Shown here in pieces: positions 1-9,784 of a stretch of DNA of 30,498 bases. The DNA is from Isohypsibius dastychi (lineage: Eukaryota > Tardigrada > Eutardigrada > Parachela > Isohypsibiidae): contig JAQIWT010000161.1 of assembly GCA_034696485.1 (NCBI GenBank), positions 1 to 30,498 on the forward strand, written 5' to 3'. The notes under the pieces were generated by a model. The model saw only the letters and a list, made by a program, of their open reading frames with translations. It did not search any database and was not told where the DNA came from. Each line of letters begins with the position of its first letter. Within the stretch, counting starts at the first letter, position 1. The position numbers and the translations under genes were made by a program.

Positions 1-53
1 GTAATTCCCTGCGTATGACAATTGAATGATTCAATATCTCCCGTGAGGAGTCG

Positions 54-299
54 TTAATGGATACCACTGTCCTTAAGGCCCCAACCATAACTGTACCATA
101 CGCCAAGACTCTAAAAAGCAAATGTTTATTAGTATGATTGAGAGAGAAAGAGTGCAGATACTCAACTGACCTCGACATCCCATGAGTATGGAGTTGGTTC
201 GACAGGGAAGCACCCCTGATTACGCTTCTCCTCTCGAGCATCTAAGCACTGTGCAAAGACAATCACTGTGGTTATAGCCAAAAGTAGAATACGTGCCAT
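54..299 (-). CDS. Small secreted peptide, two exons
   Basis: Two minus-strand exons, 299-171 and 110-54, encode 61 residues. The 60-bp intron (170-111) has a GTCAGT donor and a pyrimidine-rich TTTGCTTTTTAG acceptor, and the reading phase is kept across it. The first 21 residues (MARILLLAITTVIVFAQCLDA) form a typical cleaved signal peptide, so the product is probably secreted. The mature part is about 40 residues, with one cysteine, an EEKR stretch near its start that could be a dibasic processing site, and an aromatic, glycine-rich C-terminus (VWYSYGWGLKDSGIH). I recognise no family. The start is the ATG right before the signal peptide; an upstream in-frame ATG at 374 would bury the hydrophobic segment and lies upstream of the TATA box. 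No in-frame stop interrupts it, unlike most ORFs here. It could be a neuropeptide or an epidermal secreted peptide; that is inference. Confidence 0.6.
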
Positions 300-347
300 T
301 CTATGATTGCTGTGGGAAGCGATGGCTTGAGTTTGAACTGAACTGCA

Positions 348-353
348 TTTATA
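348..353 (-). promoter_or_regulatory. TATA box of the secreted-peptide gene
   Basis: On the minus strand the sequence TATAAATG lies 49 bp upstream of the chosen ATG at 299. A start site about 30 bp downstream of the box would leave a 5' leader of roughly 20 bases. The spacing fits a strong focused promoter and supports the short signal-peptide start. Confidence 0.5.
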
Positions 354-374
354 CGCAGTTAGAAAAGTGCGCAT

Positions 375-1425
375 TGAAGCAGTAGATCATTGACCGTCTC
401 CTCACCTGGGTGCGGAAGAACATGTCAACTACCCGAGTTTGTCAGTACGAAGCGCTCATCAAGTAATTCGCAGGGGAAACAAACAACGACCCCAACAACT
501 TTCTTCACAAAAGCTTTTCGTTTTCTTGAAGTTCTATCCGGGGATTTTGAACCCTTCAAATTTCGACCGAGGAAGGTTCGGTTTTGTTGCCATTTGGTGA
601 TCATGAGCATTCATTCATTGGAAGTATTGAATTCAATTCTCAACATTTTCTTTTTTCGAATTGCTTTGAAGGGGACACACATAAACCGAATTTAAAACCT
701 ATAGAGCACAAACTCTAGAGAAACAGGAGCCCTCTTCCATGCAAAAGTTCAGGAAAAGGAAATCTGTAACGAAAGTTCGGATGACGAAAAGGAGCGTACA
801 AAAAGCCACGGCCCGCAGCAGGGATGACAGAATCACGGAGCAATTTGACGGACACTCTACTGTTACACTGTTATCGCCATGGTAGTCTGATCACGGGAAA
901 GATCATGAAAATCTAAACGATCATGAAAAGGATCTAGAGGAAGGAGACAAGTCACAACAAAAAATTTGTGGAACAATAAATATAATGGCAATGCTTTTGG
1001 TTAAGCGTTTAAGGCGAAGGTATTTGTTAGGTTTTAGGGCTTTCATAGCTTTTGCTCGGAACACATTTGTGAGTTGAGGACGAGAAAACATTCCCAAACT
1101 CAAACGATAGAATATAGTGGCGAGGTTGAGACTGCACGCACATTTCGGCCTAACTCTGGGCCGTTGCTGAGAGAAGCGCTACCGTGTAATAAACTTCCTG
1201 AATATCTTTCGAATTTTGGAGAGCGAGCCATGAGAGATGTAGAATAAATTGGAAGATTGCAGGTCATGAATTATTATAGTGAGAACATAGTTTTTCGACT
1301 CAATGTTCCGACAAGTAGGAGCTACCGAACTTATTTGACATACAACAAATCAAAACGCTTGAAATTATTCAAAAAATGACTCCACCAAAGCTGGAACTCC
1401 AGAATTGCATCGGGGATCGAAATTA
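375..1425. other. No convincing gene
   Basis: Only short ORFs without recognisable motifs, splice context or codon bias occur here. Composition is mixed and I see no repeat arms. Confidence 0.5.
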
Positions 1426-1650
1426 ATGCTAGACGAACTCGCGAAGACCGAACGAGAAGAACCGACGAGAAGACCCTCACAGCTCAGACTCACAAAATTT
1501 CCCGATGTTTTTGTTGACCAACTGTATTTCTGTAAGAGTGTCAGGCATGACTCTTATCATGCAGAGCTTGAGGAACTCAAGTCTGGAGAACCCAGGGTAA
1601 TCCGGTGTGTTGATAAAGAACGATTGATTCGTTCTTTAGAGCCAGTTTGA
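1426..1650 (+). CDS. Hypothetical ORF, 74 codons
   Basis: An open frame starts at the ATG of MLDELAKTEREEP and ends with ERLIRSLEPV and a stop. It is rich in charged residues (E, K, R, D) and in codons without obvious bias, and could be an exon or part of a decayed mobile-element protein. I recognise no domain. No clear splice sites or promoter support it, so it may be a chance ORF. Confidence 0.2.
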   Translation: MLDELAKTEREEPTRRPSQLRLTKFPDVFVDQLYFCKSVRHDSYHAELEELKSGEPRVIRCVDKERLIRSLEPV

Positions 1651-2196
1651 TCAATTCTATGTACTTTTGGCAATGCTTTAATTTGATATCGTTCAGAACC
1701 GCACACGCATCACACATCGTCATTTCACCATGGCAGTTTGATCATGAGAAAGGTCACCAAAACAACAACCCAAAAATGCAAACAAGGCACCACAGCAAAC
1801 TCTTAAAAATATTACCGATTCGAGCAAAACACAATGATATGAACACAGAAATAACACAAGGTCCAAAGAGTCAGGCTTATTTTGGGAGACAGTTCCTTCC
1901 TCTCCAGCTACTGAATACAACAGTACTCCGTTTCTCGTCCTTTGCAATACGACACCCCACTTGGGAATTCTTGCGGGGAAAAGGCACAGTTTTATGTGTT
2001 TGTGTAGCTGAAAGGAGACTGAACAGCACAGACAACTGGTCTGGATTTCAGCGAACCCAAGCTAATATAAGATCCCACTTGAATTGAAGGTACGGTTGGG
2101 ACAATTGCATTGGAGTAATGCCAGTAGTCTGCGATGTTGATGCAGGCAACTGTTTTCCACTTCTGGCAGCAAAACCAAGTACCCCGTCCCTGACAG

Positions 2197-2348
2197 TTGG
2201 GAGGGCGCGATTTGGCGGGTTCTAAAAGTGGAGGTTTGAGGTGTAGGTTGGATTAAGCTTATTCCTGTCTGGAGCCAGTCTTAAATTCTTAAATCAACCT
2301 ACACTTCCAACCTCCACTTTTAGAATCCGCTAAATCGCGCCCTCCCAA
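2197..2348. repeat. Palindromic MITE, family A, copy 1 (152 bp)
   Basis: Both ends read TTGGGAGGGCGCGATTT inwards, and the arms continue through a conserved TCTAAAAGTGGAGGTT block to GTGTAGGTT. The loop differs between copies. Two more copies lie at 20972-21078 and 24092-24172. No open frame and no clear target duplication are visible, so it is a non-autonomous inverted-repeat element whose superfamily I cannot assign. Confidence 0.75.
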
Positions 2349-3260
2349 GTATAAGTCAGAACTGGCGTATGTTTGTGGGAAGTGCTTGCAGTTCCATGGA
2401 TTCAGCGACGCTGTTGGAGATTGAGTGGGACATTTGACGCTTTTGCCCCACAACATTGAAAATCCATATGTTATGTGTGGAATGGTTGGGACGAGGACAG
2501 AATCGGTAACGTTTCATGCCGTAACGGCTGACTTGAGGACTGCAAAAATTACAATCCAGCAATTCATCTCCAGGAGCTATACAATTATTACGACCGAATC
2601 AAATAGAAAAGCAGAAAAAACCGGTTTTCAGGTAAAACTGTTTTCATTTTTTCTGTTGCCATGCAGGTTATGATGTGGCCTTAGATTTGGACAGATAGTC
2701 TGAAGATTTGTGTGTAAGGGCAGTGACTTAGCTCCATTCTATTTCTATCTGGTCCAAGGGCGTAGCAAACGAATGGCGCAGAATCTGGTCTGAACTTGAA
2801 GTTGCATAAACCAAGGAAATATGAATTTAGTTCAGCGCGGTAGATAAATTTTCGCTCCCCCCCCCCCTTCCGGCAGGGAGATTACTTACTGGACACTCCA
2901 TTCAACAACGAAGAGTTTCATTATATTGGTCCATTAGTTTCATTAGCTCCATTGTTTCATTAGTCACATCTGATTGGTCCCACTTCGAAGAATGAATACC
3001 TGATTGTTCCAAACTGCGCTTAGCCACACCCTTTATAGCAAATACTCAATTTTTCAACACTTCAAAAAAATAGAATTTCTCGGTTGAAATTACGTCACGG
3101 AGGTCAGGCTGTGGTTACAGTTGTCATATTTCATTCAATGTTCCGCACGAGACGATAGATTGACATCTAATGACCAAGCTGTCCGAGAACTTCAGTCGTA
3201 ATTTCTTTGCAGTTCAATGAATTCTTCTGGTAGCAGATTTCCTAGTGCCACATACAGCTA
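2349..3260. other. No gene; low-complexity runs
   Basis: An 82-codon ORF at 2425-2673 shows no motif. There is an 11-base C run near 2857 and a stretch at 2925-2965 with repeated CATTAG words. Nothing else is supported. Confidence 0.4.
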
Positions 3261-3348
3261 GTCGCACAAAGTCCTGCGGTTTCTTGACGTCATCCCGGTA
3301 GGAATTAACGTTGATTTGACGTCAGAAAAACGCAGGACTTTGTGCGAG
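3261..3348. repeat. Palindromic TA-flanked MITE (88 bp)
   Basis: Two 32-bp arms (3261-3292 and 3317-3348) are inverted copies with few mismatches, sharing CGCACAAAGTCCTGCG. TA lies directly outside each end (3259-3260 and 3349-3350), as expected for Tc1/mariner-type target duplication. Each arm ends with the palindrome TGACGTCA, a perfect cAMP-response-element core, so one insertion brings two such sites close together. Confidence 0.7.
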
Positions 3349-4418
3349 TATCTGTACAGCCAGACGAAAAAGGTTCTGCTGTGCTACACAAAGCGTGAGG
3401 CGGCGCGATTGATTGTTCGTTCTGTTTGATTGACTGATTGATGGCTTGATTATTTGTCTGTTTGATGCATACAATCCGCGGCAGAACGCAAGTGTTCATG
3501 ACACGCTGGCAGCGATGTGCTTTGCGAAGCGATGGGGGCAGACGTGTGTAGTCAAATTTCCTTCTGCACTAAACAGGCAATCGACTGACTGAATGGCTGA
3601 CGTCATTAGCGCCGCCTGAAATCAGTGTCGCACCGCAGAACCTATTACATTTTGCTGTACACGGATAAAGCCATGGCCCCCACCTCAATGAACAGGATCC
3701 CGATGTCACAAAGAAATGCGCTGTTGTTCAGTTATGGAGCTTTGTCTTACGAATCTCTCGATCGCAGCTAGAATTCATTTACAAGAGCGAACACGAGAAT
3801 GAGTTTCTCCTAAGAATAATTCTTTTCAGAAAACAGTCGTGATTCCGTTTTAGCTTGCACCACAAGAAGCACTGCACAGGTTTCTTGTCAAGCAATTCAG
3901 AGCCGGTTTTGGAAATGTATTTCTCAGCAGAAACGTCCAGTAGGAGTCAATGGTTATTGCTGGGTAAGCAGACAATTGATGGATCTTCCAATAAATCTTT
4001 GTTGGATCTCCCCTCAGTGGAATGGCGCGTCTCGAATTAAGAACGCGTTCAACCTGGAATCAAATGGAGTAATATGAGTGATTTCAGAAAATCACTTCTT
4101 CAGAAAACAACATAATAAAAGACAATTAATAAATAAGGAGAATTGACTCATTTCGCTGAAATCTAACGTACGGAACAACTCAAAATAAAAACAAGCACAT
4201 TCCTCGGTCATCCATCGGTCCACCGTTAGTTCAGTTTTTATGGTTGGTGATGTCCAAATCGGATAATCGGAAGTGCAGCCAAATCAATACAGAACCGTAC
4301 AAGATCAGTACCCAAAGCATTCAGCAAGTCCAAAGGCAGGAAAAATTCCAGAACACGGTAAATATAAAATGGTACCCGCGAGGTTCGGACCATCCAGATC
4401 TTGGAGAGTGATTTTTGA
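3349..4418. other. No convincing gene
   Basis: A GATT-rich simple stretch lies at about 3408-3465. ORFs here (for example 3855-4040) carry no recognisable motif. The ORF pair around 4238-4516 is probably the shadow of the minus-strand fragment that follows. Confidence 0.4.
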
Positions 4419-4712
4419 CTATTCGAAAACGATATTATGTTCCGGAGACTTTCGCGATCCAACAGGTGTGATGACATTTTGGCGCTCCAGGTCGTCGGGT
4501 GCTGGCATCTGACCACCCTCCTGATCCGCCACCATATCTTCCATTCCCAGAGGCGGTTCGTTCACAGCTCCTTGAAGATCCTGTATCACAATGTTGTCCG
4601 CATCACAGTCTCGTTTAGCTGACGAGCAGCTGCTCCTGGCTCAAGAGGTCCGTTAGTGATGAGGGCATTCTGAGACAAGGTGTCTTCGTTGCGAACTAGC
4701 AGTTGCGTTCAG
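4419..4712 (-). pseudogene. Decayed minus-strand exon fragment, unknown protein
   Basis: Two overlapping minus-strand frames read like one acidic protein exon broken by a frameshift near 4612. The upstream frame contains LVRNEDTLSQNALITNGPL followed by EPGAAARQL; the downstream frame contains NEPPLGMEDMVADQEGG and ends HNIVFE-stop. The NGPLEPGAA stretch resembles the end of fibronectin type III domains in cell-surface receptors, but this match is short and unverified. Composition (many D, E, P, N, Q) is much less random than neighbouring ORFs. It may be part of a host gene or a chance run. Confidence 0.3.
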
Positions 4713-4838
4713 CATCCGGTAATCTAATATACGAGGTTAATCTGGTATGCCAGCCATGTAATCGTCGTTGTCATTGGAATCTTCTCCGTTGATATGTGAG
4801 GACCACATCTGCGAAATAAAGCCCATAAAACGAAGATA

Positions 4839-4926
4839 CGTCTCCGCCAAAATTAAGAGCGCGTCTGCGCTCTATCGATTGACTTAGTGAACAGGGCAAA
4901 GTGCGCTCTTAATTTTGGCGCAGACG
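4839..4926. repeat. Palindromic MITE, family B, divergent copy (88 bp)
   Basis: The arms share CGCCAAAATTAAGAGCGC in inverted orientation, and the ends read CGTCTCCGCC and CGTCTGCGCC. TA precedes the left end (4837-4838); the right flank reads AA, probably a mutated TA. Ends and loop resemble the 87-bp elements at 5955-6041 and 25272-25358, but the arm interior (TTAAGAGCGC in place of AGAAGTCCTC) differs, so this is a subfamily. Confidence 0.65.
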
Positions 4927-5224
4927 AAGATCAAATGGTGGAAATAGATCAGACCCGTCTGTGCTGTTCAGATGAGGTCACCAAGTTTAAGCAGGTCAAA
5001 ATTTTGTCAAATGATGGAATCATCATCGTACACTGAGTTGACCCAAGTCAAAATGACGTGGAAAAACTTAAAGGATGACGGGAACTGTTTGCAGTGATCA
5101 GAAATGACCAGTCACATCCTGAATCAGATATAGAAGCCTGTCGCGTTTTCTCAATCTTATCTCTTATGTGTTTCAGTTCTTAGTCTGAATAATTTGAAAC
5201 ACTTTTGTATCGTTGTCGTGAGAG

Positions 5225-5695
5225 ATGGAACTGATTTGGGAGGATTTAGACTGCAAGTGCTACAAGATCAGTGACTGGGTGACAGTATGGATTGTTGGAG
5301 ATTCTAAAATTGTTTTTGACCACGAAGAGAGTCCCAGCGAACGGTTCGGAATGATCGAAGCTTGGACAGAAGGGACTGATCTAAAAGCAGCAGAAATTCG
5401 AACAGGTGGTGAAGAACAAATTCCCAGTTTAGCAGTGTGCGCGAAGTTCCATGGACCAGGAATATTGGCGCCACTCAATCACAATGATCCTGGGAGATCA
5501 GTATGGGATGGCACTCTTCTCTCAACTCACGGGCGTCCAACTTCATCTGGTTTCCCCAGTCCCAACGGTGAAGCCTTTCTGGAATTTCGTCAAGATCGCA
5601 GTTACAATCTGAGTGAAGTATGTAAGTTTTCATCATCAGTGACATCAAAGAAGGCTCCACGACTACCAGAAACACAACAAGAATATTCGAATTGA
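5225..5695 (+). CDS. Hypothetical protein, 156 codons
   Basis: This is the longest clean plus-strand ORF before 10 kb. It starts MELIWEDLDCKCYKISD and ends PETQQEYSN-stop, with no interruption. It is acidic in its first half (EESPSERFGMIEAWTEGTD), with glycine and proline turns later (GPGILAPLNHNDPG). I see no signal peptide, membrane segment or known domain. It could be a single exon; the AG directly before the ATG would allow an acceptor. No homologue is recognised. Confidence 0.35.
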   Translation: MELIWEDLDCKCYKISDWVTVWIVGDSKIVFDHEESPSERFGMIEAWTEGTDLKAAEIRTGGEEQIPSLAVCAKFHGPGILAPLNHNDPGRSVWDGTLLSTHGRPTSSGFPSPNGEAFLEFRQDRSYNLSEVCKFSSSVTSKKAPRLPETQQEYSN

Positions 5696-5954
5696 AATTT
5701 GAGGATTTGGAGAACGTTTAGTTCTCTTGATATTTGATTCTGAATAAGGTCCATTTTCACAACTGTATACTTTTGAGTGAAAAAGTCAGGGTAAAAAAGT
5801 GCTCAATAAGCTGTATCTAGATGTTGGACACCAAGCGTTAGTTGATATTTTGAAGAAGAACTGAAAGCGGAGATGCATTCAGATCGTGAAAAGATGTGTC
5901 ATTGGCTCTTATTTCATTTTTGTTGGAACTGTGAATACTTTTATCATGCTCATA

Positions 5955-6041
5955 AGTCTCCGCCAAAAAGAAGTCCTCACTTCGCCCTGTCCAATAACTG
6001 AGTGGGCAGGCCCAAGTGAGGACTTTTTTTTGGCAGAGACG
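5955..6041. repeat. Palindromic MITE, family B (87 bp)
   Basis: Inverted arms read TCTCCGCCAAAAAGAAGTCC on the left and TCTCTGCCAAAAAAAAGTCC on the right arm's other strand. TA flanks both ends (5953-5954 and 6042-6043). The loop (CGCCCTGTCCAATAACTGAG) matches the reverse complement of the loop at 25272-25358, so the two copies have the same length and opposite orientation. Confidence 0.8.
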
Positions 6042-6735
6042 TAAAATGTATAGCAAAAACCCAAGCCTGTGCAAGGTTTTGATCATGTGCACTTGTATGG
6101 CTGTTACCCGGGGAAATGTTTTTGTCCATGATTCCTCGTTATGCTGAATTGTTAATGAATGACTGTGGTGTGTGTTAACCAGGCCTGAATATGCCGATTA
6201 TCGATAATAAAAATTACAGTTATGATATTAATTCAACTGTTGAGTTTAAAACGAAATATAATAATGTTTGATTCAAGAACAATGTTAAATAATCATTAAT
6301 CACCAGTTCCTCAGTTATACAATCACTGAATCATTCAATGACCAAACTAATGAATTATTAAATGATCTGACATCACAACAAAAAAGTGGGCCACCCCCTC
6401 GACAACCGCCCGTCCTGTGCATTTAGCCTAACCCCCTAGTGCCCAATTATGAAGCTGCTTCTAATTCCCAAAAGCTATCTTTTCTTACTAAGAATATGAC
6501 GTCATGAGTTCGCTCATTTTGTGACGTCGTAAATGACGCTATGGCTCGAAAATGTGGACTTCCCTGCTATCGCTTGCTAAAATTTTGTACATTAACACAA
6601 CCCTTTGTTAAAGATACGAAGAAGGCACTGTGGGGGGGGGATTAATTATTGATCATCTGTTTGAATCACCATTCTTCATTTGAATCATTAGTCATCATCC
6701 ATCAGAGCTGTGGTGGAAGCTAATTGGTTATAAAT
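6042..6735. other. AT-rich spacer, no gene
   Basis: The 6200-6370 part is AT-rich with recurring TGAATCATT/AATGATTCA words. A run of nine G lies near 6632. No coding or RNA signal is supported. Confidence 0.4.
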
Positions 6736-7077
6736 ATGGACATGGATATGGATCTCGTTGAGCAACTCGGTGCATTTGCAACAGTCACGGAGGTCAGCAA
6801 GGTCCTTCGTGGAAATTATTTTCGTGCTGATCCTGATGAATTGGTTGAAGCGGTTTCACTGGACTCAACTTGACCTCCGGAAAAAGTGGATTTGACTGCA
6901 TGGTATACGATTGAAACGAAATTATCGCGGACCGAAAAAACGTTTGGTCTGTCAAGCCATGAATTTCAAGTCAAACTAGCTTCCTTTGATGGCGTTGGAT
7001 TGGATGCATTTTACCTGAGTTTTTCAAATTCTCAGGGCAGTTCTTATCCAGGTCACCACCAATGCTGGATCCGATGA
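6736..7077 (+). pseudogene. Decayed ORF with one in-frame TGA
   Basis: A frame opens with MDMDMDLVEQLGAFATVTEV and runs 113 residues to a stop at 7075-7077, interrupted only by a TGA at 6871-6873. After the TGA it continues PPEKVDLTAWYTIETKL. The same kind of composition reappears in an ORF at 7126-7326 (SDPNMNLLLVPVQKTV), which may be a later piece. I recognise no domain. Either a recently broken gene or a chance long frame; the aspartate-rich start is unusual. Confidence 0.3.
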
Positions 7078-7766
7078 TTAAATTTGTCTGGTTTTTGAAA
7101 GCTTAGCCTTCAAATTTTTGTACTCTTGAAGACTACCCAAAAACAAGAGCTCAACCCTGCCATGCATCTAAATGCTGTTGGGCGAATTTCGGATCCAAAT
7201 ATGAATCTTCTCTTGGTTCCTGTTCAAAAAACTGTGATTTGCATCCAAGTTCACAAAACGCAGCGGGTAGTCCGCAACGGAATGCAATCTCATCGAGAGA
7301 TATTCACAGTAGGAGCGATCGGTTAATGCGATTCCTCAAGATAAGTCCAATGTGTGCTTCTTTGAGGAATGATTGTTAATATTGCGCTAGCCGATAATCC
7401 AAATCGAACTGAACAGAAAAACTGGAACCAGCTTGATGAAGGCCGTAGTGGTCGGGACGGTCAGTATCGGGTCAAAAAAATGACACACTGATGCCGGCGT
7501 TCATTGTGGACCAGTAGTGCTTGATCGGATTGAGCTACCAGCGCATCCGTCCTATGCCCGACGCGGTTGCTGACCGCGGTGAAAAAGAATCAGCGTGAAA
7601 TGAGATAATTCTCTGTCTCATCGATAGTCAAGATTCCACCGTTACCGAATTACATTGTTTTTGCGATAGAGGGATAAGAAAATGCTAGTGAATAATTTCA
7701 AATTTTGTTAATTCATGGTTGTAAGTCAGAAACAATGCCAAAAATGTGCCTTGTGTTTTCGCAAGC
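7078..7766. other. Small ORF only
   Basis: An ORF at 7126-7326 (66 codons, VQKTVICIQVHKTQRVV) follows the decayed frame upstream and may belong to it. The remainder, 7327-7766, shows nothing I can name. Confidence 0.3.
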
Positions 7767-7961
7767 ATGAAACTCACCATAGATGTACTCGTGTTTGCCA
7801 CTGCTATCAGCGTCCTGACTGTGGACCTAGAGGAAGAAAGCTACATTTTGGCAATTGCGATCGTGTTTGGACGTATCAACAACGCGTGTTTGCTCACAAA
7901 GTGTCTCGTAGGAGAGGGAAAGCCCTGTGTTACCCCTGTTTCCGTTGTCCGTCTCATCTGA
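7767..7961 (+). CDS. Possible small secreted peptide
   Basis: The 64-residue frame starts MKLTIDVLVFATAISVLTVD, which looks like a signal peptide, followed by EEE and a short tail with three cysteines (NNACLLTKCLVGEGKPCVT). A second frame over the same DNA (7715-7984) is arginine- and cysteine-rich, so at most one is real. No TATA box or splice evidence decides the case. Confidence 0.25.
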   Translation: MKLTIDVLVFATAISVLTVDLEEESYILAIAIVFGRINNACLLTKCLVGEGKPCVTPVSVVRLI

Positions 7962-9343
7962 TGTATCTCAAACGCGATCGATGACGAGATCATCTGGGAC
8001 ATGTTTGTTTCGAGACTCTTTTTAAAGACTGCAGAAACTTGGTCCTCTCCGGCCATCGTTGCCGTATTCAACGTGACGATAAAATTCTTAACCTGGTAAA
8101 TTTCTCTTTGGTGATTCTGAAAGTCGATCAGTGGTGAACATGTGCCAGTGGGTGCTTTTTTTTCTAGATGAATCCAGTTAAGTGGTAAGCTTTTCAGATA
8201 AAACCCCGTGCCACGTGTGTAACTAAAGTCACTTAAGGGTTGTCTCGTCCTCTCATATTTGGTTCGGAAACAGTGGATAGGTACTCAACTTGTTATCTAC
8301 AATACTTACAGAAACTCGTAACAGACTAGATAAACAGTGTCGCGCAATAGTTGTACAACATAAACTGCAACCAACGCCGATAAAAAGCACTAATTGTTGA
8401 CAGGTTTAGCAAGCAAACCCGAGTTTGTGCTCCATATTCATCAGTAGTGACAGATGCTCCGTCGAATGTTGCTCAATTACCTTACCTGGAATTTAAACAG
8501 TTTGAATGAAACGAGAATGTTAATAATCCGGTGTAAATTGGATATCAGTAAGGCCCGGCTCATCTGCGCTGACATTTCCGGTATCTTTGTAACAAAGCGA
8601 TTCAATAGGTCATCCACAAAAGCCAGTCACAAAATATGAATACCTTTATTCCCACGTTTAGCGGACTTGTTCCAGTTATTCTCGGATTCTTCCTAAAAAG
8701 AGACAGCGCTGTAGTTGTTGAAGAAAATTCAACTGAAAACTGACCTGAATGAACAATAATTCTCACTTGTTCACCAGGGGTGCTGGCCATGTTGGGATGA
8801 TTTAGAAAAATAAACATTCCAATACGAAAAGAAGTTTGAAGTTAAACATTTTGGCTCAAACGACGTGTCGGATTGTTGAGATGCTTCGCGATTTGGGTGT
8901 GGCTCTGGACTTCCAGGGCGCATGGGAACCAGATGATCAATTGAGATAACAAGGCACTGGAAAGCTCTGATCTGTCGAACCGAATAATCCGAGCAGAATT
9001 ATCAGAAACGAACAAAATTTGGTGCAGACGCAAGATTTTTGTCTTTCGAATGCTTGATGTTTTTTATTTTCTTTGGAATTTTCAACGTATAACGAATATG
9101 AGGTCAAACTTTCTGTAACATCTCGCTCACAAACAAAAGCTCATGATATGAGATATATGTTTCGATATTGATTGACTCCATTTCCACAGTTCAGAGACCT
9201 GCAACATACACATTCCACACGGTCACCCAACCCAAAATAGCGGAAAACCAGCAGCAGCCAATGATTCTGGTATTGGGAGAGGTAATGGCTACCGGACCGG
9301 GAATATGGACGACTGAAGCCGACTTCCACATGGGTCCATTTCA
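7962..9343. other. No convincing gene
   Basis: Several ORFs of 60-76 codons on both strands (for example 7841-8071, 8602-8817 and 8842-9033 on the minus strand) lack motifs. A short open stretch at 9168-9365 (QPKIAENQQQPMILVLGE) runs into the next ORF in another frame and may be related to it. Confidence 0.35.
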
Positions 9344-9784
9344 TTGGGCCCATCCCACAACCTGACAGTTATGTCTTGTATTACTGAATCTGTTAAAGCA
9401 ACTATTTCATCACTCAACAACTCATCGGACACGGATCATGTAACATCAATTATCCCATCGTCAGAATATTTCATTTCTCCAGCAGATACCCGCCTTGTCA
9501 TGGAATGTGTTATGGACAATTTGGATGAAACTCAACTCCTCGCATCGGCAGAAACTTCAATGAGAACCACCCGTGCAGTTCGCATACCGATTCCTGCTGA
9601 TGATCCACGACCAGTAGACGGTGAAATAGCCCGGATGACAGCATGGCATACGGAACAGGACGCCACTTAGGTCCAGGATGATACGTCAGCCGAATCAGAA
9701 ATGGAAGCCAACAAACGACAAAAAGGTGACGATCTGGCCGTTGGCCGACTGATACCCTCTTCTATTCAATGTGGAATCGTGTGA
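9344..9784 (+). pseudogene. Decayed exon of a nuclear-type protein, one in-frame TAG
   Basis: One frame runs from 9344 to a TGA at 9782-9784, broken once by TAG at 9668-9670. Before the TAG it is serine/threonine-rich and acidic (VMECVMDNLDETQLLASAET). After it comes SAESEMEANKRQKGDDL, where KRQK in an acidic setting resembles a nuclear-localisation motif. I recognise no domain. The continued protein-like composition past the stop suggests a broken coding exon. An alternative is that an intron removes the TAG, but I see no clean sites. Confidence 0.35.

Noticed and set aside
6729-6735. TATAAAT as a promoter for the 6736 ORF
   Set aside because: It touches the ATG, leaving no room for a transcription start and leader.
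7715-7984. Cysteine/arginine-rich 89-codon zinc-finger-like ORF
   Set aside because: Cysteine spacing matches no finger type I know, and it overlaps a signal-peptide frame; low support for either.
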